From positions 1 through 9,892 of the forward strand of contig PIVH01000032.1 of assembly GCA_003354225.1 (NCBI GenBank): DNA of 9,892 nt, read 5' to 3'. The DNA comes from Globobulimina sp. (taxonomy: Eukaryota; Foraminifera; Rotaliida). The position numbers were made by a program, and so were the translations under genes. Below the pieces are notes generated by a model. That model saw nothing but the letters and a program-made list of their open reading frames with translations, searched no databases and was not told the origin of the DNA. Shown one piece after another: positions 1 through 6,201 of the stretch (position 1 is its first letter; each line of letters starts with the position of its first letter).

Positions 1-1215
1 GTTTTCAAAATATGTACAATTTGATTATATTCCGCATAGCTAGGCATACATCCAGTTTTTTGACATGCAACACCACCCGCAACACATCCGATTTTTAATG
101 CTTTTCTTATCCCTTCAAACTTGTCTGTTTTTAATTTTCTTTGTCTTATCCATTCCACAGCAAATGCGCCAGTCAATGCATCCCCAGCACCCGTAGTATC
201 CACAATTCTCTCTTTCTCAATTTTCATGGCAGTCTGTTCAATCACAGAGCCATCCGCATCTATCCAAATACAACCATTTGAACCCCTCTTTAACAAAATA
301 TTCATATCAATATTATATTTTTTTTGCAATTCCTTTGATGCAGAAATTACAGTCTCCACATTGTCCAACGAATATTCTTTTTCTTCATAAGATAACAATC
401 GTTGTAATTCAGTCTCATTCGGCGATAACACAGTAATATAAGAATACATCTCTTTGGATATCGGTCTGTCATAACCACCAACATCAAACATGATTTCTTT
501 ACCATATTGATTTGCTACACGCGCAATTCGTAAATTATACTCTTCGGGAATTTCCTAGTAAATATATATTATATGATTGTATGCAATATATTACTATTTA
601 CAAAACAAAATTTGACAGATAACTCTTTGTAATAAAATAATATCTGCAGCTTTTATGGCATTGGTTTGCTTTTCATTGAACTTTGGTGGCCAATTCTCAT
701 TGACTGCGGCTGAGACTATGATAGATTGTTCGCCATCATCCAATAAAAATGCGTATCCTTCACTCGATCGTTGGTCTTGTAAATAAAAACAAGTATTCAT
801 GTTCACTTTGTATTTACTCATTGTACTTACAATCTGATCAGAATCCGATTGATTGCCACCCAACGCACTCTTACATGGAGTATATAGTATTTACGTAATA
901 CAGTTATATTAAAATATATAAAATAACTATGAAATCAACATAAGCTCCCATTTTCCTGCTGACTACAGCGGAATTTGCACCTTTACCTCCAACACCAAAA
1001 TGGACGCCTTTACCCATTAAAGTTTCCCCTTTGGCCGGTAACCGATGGACAGCATAAAATCGTTCAATATGAACAACCCCTGCAACTAAGCAAAGCACTT
1101 GATTGGGATCTCTCTTTTCTTCGGTTTCCCGTTCAGATGAATATTGTTTGCGTAATAATGATTCAATATTGTGCTCGCTTTTTGAGTTAAAACCACAACA
1201 GTTGTTTTGTCCCAT
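1..1215 (-). CDS. Ribokinase-like PfkB family sugar kinase, three exons, C-terminus cut by window edge
   Basis: Proposed exons on the minus strand are 1215-928, 869-624 and 554-1 (continuing off the edge), with introns of 58 nt (870-927) and 69 nt (555-623), both phase 0. Splicing gives at least 362 residues. The family signature GGKGAN lies at about residues 76-81. ILLQREIPEE, equivalent to the bacterial LLMQLESP segment, is restored only across the second splice. SPNETE is at about 222-227, KRGSNG at 267-272, and the nucleotide/catalytic motif DTTGAGD at 297-303 with Asp303 as the expected base. Family members phosphorylate ribose or related sugars with ATP. About 40 residues precede the first beta strand, starting MGQNNCC; no other in-frame ATG precedes the core. 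In the usual sugar-binding pair of E. coli ribokinase (Asn14, Asp16), His49 and Glu51 appear here, so the substrate is uncertain. The end lies close to the usual C-terminus, so probably little is missing. It is divergent from the vasohibin gene. Confidence 0.9.
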
Positions 1216-1353
1216 TATTAATTAAAGAGGAAAACTCTATCCAGTGCGAACTGACGTAATTAGCAGAAGGTAAGATCTATGGTATTAAAATATATAATTT
1301 CATTGATATTTCAAACGCTATTTTCACAAATAAAAAGAAAACTTCAATATCTA
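1216..1353. promoter_or_regulatory. Divergent intergenic region between sugar kinase and vasohibin
   Basis: These 138 bases separate two divergently transcribed genes and presumably hold both promoters. A CRE/bZIP-like sequence TGACGTAA is visible at 1252-1259. A good splice donor, GTAAGATC, starts at 1270, with an AG at 1336-1337. A 68-nt intron in the vasohibin 5' leader is therefore possible and would remove the upstream in-frame ATG at 1279. No clear TATA box was seen. The regulatory role is inference from position. Confidence 0.3.
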
Positions 1354-2350
1354 ATGGAACCAAACAAAGGGGATCCACGTAAAATCAATTTAGAAAACCT
1401 TAGAAAGGAACCATTGTCATTGGAAGAGATTGAAAAACTGATTAATGGTCTCAACAATGATAAGATTGTGATACAAACAATTCCGTCAAAACCAATATTA
1501 CAAGATTTAAAACCATTGAATTTTGATGACAAATTGCAGGCCATTCAAGTATAACATTCTATTCTATTCTGTTCAGGCAATGTGCATATTTAAATTAAAT
1601 TAAATTAATTTCACTGAAAAGCAATTCATAAATGCATTCCAATATAATTTCACAAATTTGCAATTGAGCACATATCAAAAGAAGAAAACATTTTCGTCCA
1701 TGGTGGATTATGCCAAAATATTGATGAAAAAGGGATATCCAATCCGGTGTTTGGATGGTTTCATACTCTCCGCATATTTGACCTGTGACATTGATAAGAA
1801 CTGCATCCGATTTCCATTGCGATTCCTGTCCGAATGCAATAATAAATTGTATTGGCACATTGTGCTGGGAATCAAACATCATCGGCGGAACACATTTGGT
1901 GCCATCGGAATTAGCCGAAAAAAGGAAAAGCTGTCCTTCAAACAGTGCAAATATGAGTCGTTGTTGAGTCTGGTGAATGATTTCATTGAATGCTATAAAT
2001 TCTATAATCACAAAGTACGTATGATCACAATTGGAGTGCCGTTGACCAACAATCAGATATCGGAAGATCCAATTTTTTGGGACATTTTGCAAATTTATAA
2101 TGATCAAGAAATGGATATCGATAATAATATTTTGAAGCAAGTCTTTGAGAATTTAATCAATTCCAAGGATGTGGTATTTCGATGTTTGAGCGAAGAAAGT
2201 AAGCCATACTTATTTGATCCAAATATTATGTTTGACACTCAAACTCGAAAATATTTTTTAAAGCAACAATACAAAACGAAACGAAACGAACAACGTAAAG
2301 CAAACAGCGCAGCCCATCAACTTGCAATTGAAGATATTAATCGTGTCTAG
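1354..2350 (+). CDS. Vasohibin-family tubulin tyrosine carboxypeptidase, two exons
   Basis: Exon 1 is 1354-1548 and exon 2 is 1622-2350 (TAG stop), with a 73-nt phase-0 intron at 1549-1621; the product is about 307 residues. Splicing joins KLQAIQ to QFINAFQYNFT, which matches the vasohibin RLEAVQ-RYIRELQYNHTG region. The catalytic residues of this transglutaminase-like fold are present: Cys108 in PIRCLDG, His144 in WHIVLG and Ser163 in GISRKK, with spacing close to human VASH1 (169, 204, 221). The Arg after the serine is also kept. Vasohibins remove the C-terminal tyrosine of alpha-tubulin in the cytoplasm, in animals as a complex with the small partner SVBP; no partner gene is seen here. The C-terminus is Lys/Arg-rich. 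An in-frame ATG at 1279 would add 25 residues but may lie in a leader intron, so 1354 is preferred. Confidence 0.9.
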
Positions 2351-2745
2351 TTTCTGTAGGTAGGAAGGGCATATATTTAATTATATTAAGTGCTTAGTAT
2401 AGTATAGATTGTGAAACATGGTTCATTGTTCTGCCAAAAACTGTGTTTTCGGAAACACGTTACTGTACTCATCTAGAAACGAAAAAGTTGAACATGAATA
2501 ATATACTAATATTCAAGAGCATGCGGTCATTTCTCCATAAGTGTTCTATTTTTTCTATCCTCGCACATAAAGGGGATCTTCCAACAAATTGTACACTGAG
2601 TGCGAGGATACAAAAAATAGACCACTTATCGAGAAATGACCGCATGCTCTTATACTTTTACAGCTATAAAAGTCGAAAACCGATCACCAAAAACATGTGA
2701 CCAGAAACAAACAAACGAAAATGGAAAATATAATACAGTAAATTG
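2351..2745. other. Convergent intergenic region with a long hairpin
   Basis: This 395-base gap lies between the 3' ends of the vasohibin and the secreted-protein gene. It holds a long imperfect palindrome at 2515-2651 (listed separately), a small 6-bp-stem hairpin at 2443-2458 with a TCGG loop, and a TATA-box-like TATAAAAG at 2665-2672 on the plus strand. No AATAAA signal was found just beyond either stop codon. The open frame across 2443-2700 is probably a by-product of the palindrome and is not called. Confidence 0.5.
2515..2651. repeat. Imperfect 52-bp inverted repeat (foldback / hairpin)
   Basis: The left arm is 2515-2566 and the right arm 2600-2651, with a 33-nt loop at 2567-2599. Reading the right arm in reverse complement, 49 of 52 positions match the left arm. 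The three mismatches are single, symmetric and spread out. Both arms start from the outer sequence AAGAGCATGCGGTCATTTCT. Pairing stops abruptly inside CTCGCAC. No convincing target-site duplication flanks it (ATATTC left, ATACTT right). A transcript from either strand would fold into one long stem, so a small-RNA precursor or a foldback/MITE-like element are both possible. Confidence 0.85.
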
Positions 2746-3581
2746 TTAATTTTTATATTTTTTATTTCTTCTCAATAAACGAGATAATACCTCCTCATAT
2801 TTTCCTCCATCATATTCATAATATTCATCATCATCACCATCATAATTATCATAATATCCATCCAAATACTCATCATAATATCCAATATGAGCTCTAGCTG
2901 TTCCTTTTTTATCTTTTTTTTTCTTCCCATATCCAAAAAAAGATTGGACGTGACCCAAAACAGATTTCTTTGCTGTGATTGGCGGTGTGATTGGCGGTGG
3001 AATGGATGCTTTAAATGGTTTGAGATCGGTGGGAGTATATCGAACAACTCTTTCTGAGCCTAAATTCTTCGCATTACCAATTACAGTTTCTCTGATTGGA
3101 AGCAATGCAACTTTTGCCAATCCGTGATCCTTTGTAGTAATATCATCGCCAACAGGAACCACCATAATCTGCCATCCCTTTGTACCAGCCGCAGACTTAA
3201 AATTAACTAATAATACTGCCAGGTTTGGATCCTTTAATTTGTCGCCGGAACTTGCACTGCACCAAACATAGGAATTGGATCTTTTTCTGCCTTGGTTTTT
3301 CGATCATATGTTTTAAATTTATCATAATTGGCCTTTGTGAATTCAGCATCCAAGAAAACACCGTAACCATCAGTTTTAATGCCGAGAGAATATGCTATTG
3401 CTGTTAATACATTTTCTAACCAATATAACTCAACATTCGTTAAAGGCATTGGCCATTTCCAATCCGGGTTACTGAACATTTTCTTGACATCGACATATGT
3501 TTTAGGTCGTGTTCCAGCTTTAACTGATACGAATATTGCTGCTACACATAAAATCACTGCGTATAAACTGTTCTTCATCAT
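2746..3581 (-). CDS. Secreted protein of unknown family with acidic Tyr/Gly-rich tail; frame broken near 3196-3262
   Basis: I do not recognise the family. The start at 3581 gives a clear signal peptide (MMKNSLYAVILCVAAIFV, then SVKAG as likely cleavage site). A domain rich in aromatic residues follows, then PMFGAVQVPATN and a TAA at 3234. Coding resumes in another frame through GWQIMVVPVG to a TAA at 2746. The two halves can be joined by a short intron: for example 3196-3251 (56 nt) or 3196-3257 (62 nt), both phase 0, or 3207-3262 (56 nt, phase 1). The sequence just before the second half (KDPNLAVLLVNFKS) also looks coding, so a real or sequencing frameshift is an alternative. The joined product is roughly 260-280 residues. 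The second half has a proline-rich linker, a KKKKDKK patch and a tail of Tyr, Asp, Gly and Glu. It presumably passes through the secretory pathway; function is unknown. Confidence 0.65.
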
Positions 3582-3637
3582 TTGGTTGAAGTTGGAAAAC
3601 TTCGCTTTTTTTTAACAAAATAAGAAGTTCAACGAAC

Positions 3638-3811
3638 ATGGCAACTCACAGCGGTTCAACAAATGAGTGTGATGGGGTTTATTCGATAACAATCGCAATA
3701 TCAAAAATTAGGATTTTGGTGGGATTGCCGGGTATAACATTATCTCGGTTCGCGTTTGTTGGAAAAGTTAAAGGTTTCGACTGTTATAATAGATCTAAAG
3801 GTTTCGACTAA
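3638..3811 (+). CDS. Doubtful small ORF, 57 codons
   Basis: An ATG at 3638 opens 57 codons ending in TAA at 3809. The product starts MATHSGSTNECDG and has a hydrophobic centre, ILVGLPGITLSRFAFVG. The segment ILVGLPG resembles the start of a P-loop, but the GKS/T that would complete a Walker A motif is absent. The last codons repeat KGFD because of the 14-nt direct repeat. It starts only 56 bases from the divergent secreted-protein gene. It may be chance, a decayed gene fragment or a first exon; there is little to support expression. Confidence 0.15.
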   Translation: MATHSGSTNECDGVYSITIAISKIRILVGLPGITLSRFAFVGKVKGFDCYNRSKGFD

Positions 3812-3860
3812 CGTGTTTTTTTTTTAATGGCACATAGTCACTTATTTAGATCTATTATAA
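3769..3860. repeat. Overlapping 14-nt direct repeat and 16-nt inverted repeat
   Basis: TAAAGGTTTCGACT occurs exactly at 3769-3782 and again at 3796-3809, a 27-nt period. Overlapping it, TTATAATAGATCTAAA at 3784-3799 is perfectly inverted at 3845-3860 (TTTAGATCTATTATAA), with a 45-nt spacer that includes a T-run. Each arm contains the palindrome AGATCT. The function is unknown; a local duplication or a protein-binding region are possibilities. Confidence 0.7.
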
Positions 3861-4106
3861 ACTAGTTTCCAAGCACGTTAATATTTTTGTTATTTGATAA
3901 AAATGTGAAATAGACGCAATATTATATAAATATTAAAATGTAAGTCACGATGTTATATATAACACACAATGCACAAAAATGTTTTTTCAGAGATTCTATA
4001 TTTTCAAAATGACAATTAATTGCAATGTATTGTGTATGCACTGTGTATGACTTGCCATTTTTTTTAGAACATCATTCAACAGATTTGCACATTTTGCACT
4101 AACAAA

Positions 4107-5313
4107 TCATAAAATAGATTTTATTGACTCTATATCTTTTGAACTATCTATACTCATAATATTAATATTTTTGGTTTGATCATATCCGTGATATTTGCAA
4201 ATAGTTTGCACTAATCTTTGCAACACCTTTTTAGGTCCAATTTCAATAAAATTATATTCAATATCGTCAGAACCATTTGTCTCATTTGCTGACATATAAT
4301 TCCTTATACATTGGTGCCAATGAACTTGATCGTACAGCTGCTTCGACATAATACTCCCAATGCAATCATCATTATATTTATCCCCCGTGACATTGAGATA
4401 TAAATCACATTTGAACACACCACCATCATTTAATTGAACAGACGCAAACGCATCATATAGGTTTTTAGAACGTGGTTTCATAAAACGAGAGTGATACTAT
4501 TTAGATTTAAATGAGTATATTCAAGTATATATAGTCGAAAATGCTGAATACAGTACATACCGCACCCCCAGTTTGAAGGTATTTGCCTCGCAAACTATGC
4601 TTGTTATCACAATGATCGTTAAACGCCTGAATAGCAGCATCGACCTCGGTTTTTATGCCACTTATTATAATTTGGTTGGCGGAGTTTATGTTTGCAATAT
4701 CAACGTTGTGTTTAGACACTGCATTTTCTAATAATTGAATATCGATGTCCTTATCACTTATCATGGCATACATGGCTTGATCATTGCCACTGCATTCTTG
4801 CATACATCGTGTATAAAAATGTGTTATTTTTAGGGCATCTTTAAAATTTTGAAATACATTCACTACATTCAACGCAGAATATTCTCCGGTCGAATGGCCA
4901 ATCACTGCCGAATTTTTATCGCATAAAATGTTGTCAATTCCGTATTCGCGCTCTAAAATTTTCCAAATACACATTGAATGGATAAAGATTGATGTTCCTG
5001 AGAATATTGGTTGCTGTAATTCTTTTGGTTCTGCATTGAACATAATATCTGAGATTGAAAAGCCTAATAAATCATCACATTCCTGCACAAACGTTTTGAT
5101 GTAATTAAAATCGTTATACAAGTCCTTACACATCCCGGTATACTGACTGCCCATTCCTGGGAAAATAAAACATCGTTTTCTGTTTTTGGATGCTTGTAGT
5201 GGTGCGTATGTAGGTGTTGCGGACAACAATCGGCGGCCACGAGTGCCAATCCATGGCTTGGAAATGAGGCACCTGTAACTGTAAGGTTTCATGAGTCGTG
5301 ATAACGTTGCCAT
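4107..5313 (-). CDS. Malonyl-CoA:ACP transacylase, probably mitochondrial, two exons
   Basis: Exons are 5313-4561 and 4496-4107 (TGA stop), joined across a 64-nt phase-0 intron (4497-4560); the product is about 380 residues, near the size of human MCAT. The splice restores LQTGGA-YHSRFMKP, which carries the catalytic histidine (about His253). Other acyltransferase features are the GMGSQ oxyanion-loop motif at 53-57, the nucleophile Ser141 in GHSTGE, Arg169 in YTRCMQE, NINSANQIIISG at about 208-219, YLNVTG, and the C-terminal FIEIGPKKVL. The first roughly 45 residues are rich in Arg, Ser and Lys with no acidic residue, typical of a mitochondrial targeting peptide. The enzyme moves malonyl from CoA to acyl carrier protein for mitochondrial type II fatty acid synthesis, which also feeds lipoate formation. 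The usual GQGSQ has Met in place of the first Gln. No other fatty acid synthesis gene is nearby. Confidence 0.92.
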
Positions 5314-5464
5314 GATTTTGTGATAAAATACTGTTTTTAGCGAGAGAAAGAGAGCTTTTACTAACGCAGTTTATTTTTTGTGACATAAAAACTGCGTTGA
5401 AACAGAAACGCAAGTTATCTTTTCCGGTTATTGCTTCACACAATGATCCAAATCATCCACGGGA

Positions 5465-5509
5465 TTTGAATTATGATTATTTGAATTATAATTATTTGAA
5501 TTATGATTA
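5465..5509. repeat. Three tandem copies of a 15-bp unit
   Basis: The unit TTTGAATTATGATTA occupies 5465-5479 and 5495-5509, with a one-base variant (TTTGAATTATAATTA) at 5480-5494. Because 15 is a multiple of three, the array keeps whichever frame crosses it open. It sits at the junction of the ATG-less open frame and the ZZ-like ORF. Confidence 0.85.
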
Positions 5510-5637
5510 TGAATCTCCGCTCAAAAAAACACAGCAAAAATCATAATCGTTTATTATTGGACTGTTTAAAATGGACAGAACATATCGGTGTAACATGTGA
5601 TATTTGTTGCGCTGATAAGACATTAAAAGGTAAATAA
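5503..5637 (+). pseudogene. Truncated ORF with half of a ZZ-type zinc finger
   Basis: Two close in-frame ATGs (5503, 5509) open 44 codons ending in TAA at 5635. The product contains WTEHIGVTCDICCADKTLKG, which fits the start of a ZZ zinc finger (H-x-G-V-x-C-D-x-C...G). In this family the first cysteine pair is followed by RYKC, DYDLC and further ligands; here the frame stops first. A donor-like GTAAAT begins at 5630 and an acceptor-like TTTCAG ends at 5718, but using them gives an immediate TGA. Just past that acceptor another frame reads YDQRYLKP, weakly like the expected RYKC segment. Upstream coding-like sequence lies in a different frame, separated by A-rich runs. This looks like a decayed or fragmentary gene, though a mis-modelled exon is possible. 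Confidence 0.4.
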
Positions 5638-5951
5638 AATTCAAAAAACATTGCATTGGAAATGGAACCCATTATAAACGAATTACTGATCTAAATATAA
5701 AAAAAATCATCCTTTCAGTATGATCAAAGGTACTTAAAACCAATCAAATAATATTAGTTCCATTACAAATACATCTATTCCTTCTCTTATATTATCTCAA
5801 TTTGAAATTTGATAAAATTTTGAATCATTAAAATGTGCGATAAATAATCCGTCCATTGATTTGCTGTGTTCATCATACTTTTGAGTGTTGGCACAGCTTT
5901 ATATCATAAATTCAACTTTAATATGTTTTGTAACATAGTTTTGCTCGTTCC

Positions 5952-6019
5952 AACGTAAGTTGTATTGCAGAAATGATATCTGCGACACGATTATTTTCTA
6001 TTTGGGAAAAACTTACGTT
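5952..6019. repeat. Inverted repeat with nested hairpin and splice-donor-like site in the receptor leader
   Basis: AACGTAAGTT at 5952-5961 is perfectly inverted at 6010-6019. Between them a smaller hairpin pairs GCAGA with TCTGC. The left arm contains GTAAGT (5955-5960), a strong splice-donor sequence; with TCGCAG ending at 6045 it could bound a 91-nt intron in the 5' leader of the receptor gene. Regulation of splicing by this stem is only a possibility. Confidence 0.5.
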
Positions 6020-6113
6020 AATTCAAACCAACGTTGTCATCGCAGGAAATACTGTGTTAGTAAAAGCTTTATAGAGAAATGTTGCAGTCTATAATTATTA
6101 TATCCCATATCCC

Positions 6114-6125
6114 ATATATATATAT
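6114..6125 (+). promoter_or_regulatory. TATA-like AT alternating tract upstream of the receptor gene
   Basis: Six AT dinucleotides lie about 80 bases before the ATG at 6202, preceded by two copies of TATCCCA. Position and composition fit a core promoter element, but no transcription start is known and AT tracts are common in this DNA. Confidence 0.25.
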
Positions 6126-6201
6126 CGCTCGTTTTCAGAAACTGCTTTCGATTTGTACGTTAAAACAGATTTTGATATTTTGAAAAATCTTACCCTTAAA
6201 C

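Larger units (their letters stand above)
3582..4106. other. AT-rich intergenic region upstream of the secreted-protein gene
   Basis: These 525 bases contain the presumed promoter of the minus-strand secreted-protein gene and the 3' flank of the malonyl transferase. They hold a doubtful 57-codon plus-strand ORF, a 14-nt direct repeat, a 16-nt inverted repeat, a T-run at 3815-3825 and a perfect 14-nt palindrome TGTTATATATAACA at 3951-3964. The part from 3965 to 4106 shows nothing beyond low-complexity AT-rich sequence and a repeated TGTGTATG. Confidence 0.4.
5314..6201. other. Divergent intergenic region between malonyl transferase and receptor gene
   Basis: This 888-base gap presumably holds both promoters. 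It contains a 15-bp triple repeat, a short ZZ-finger-like ORF, and an inverted repeat with a splice-donor-like sequence, each listed separately. The stretch 5316-5543 is open in one plus-strand frame (76 codons, no ATG, stop at 5544-5546) and reads through the repeat as alternating Leu-Asn-Tyr-Asp-Tyr. From about 5720 to 5950 only AT-rich sequence without clear features was seen. Confidence 0.45.

Noticed and set aside
1595-2140. 181-codon minus-strand ORF antisense to the vasohibin
   Set aside because: The plus strand carries clear vasohibin motifs; the antisense frame has no recognisable domain.
2515-2651. Intrinsic bacterial-type terminator
   Set aside because: The genes are intron-bearing and eukaryotic, the stem is far too long, and no T-run follows it.
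2443-2700. 85-codon plus-strand ORF across the palindrome
   Set aside because: Most of it is the two arms of the inverted repeat; no domain or signal peptide is seen, and the open frame is best explained by the repeat.
4507-4560. Extension of malonyl transferase exon 1 through the intron to a TAA
   Set aside because: It lacks the catalytic histidine region; splicing restores the family motif exactly.
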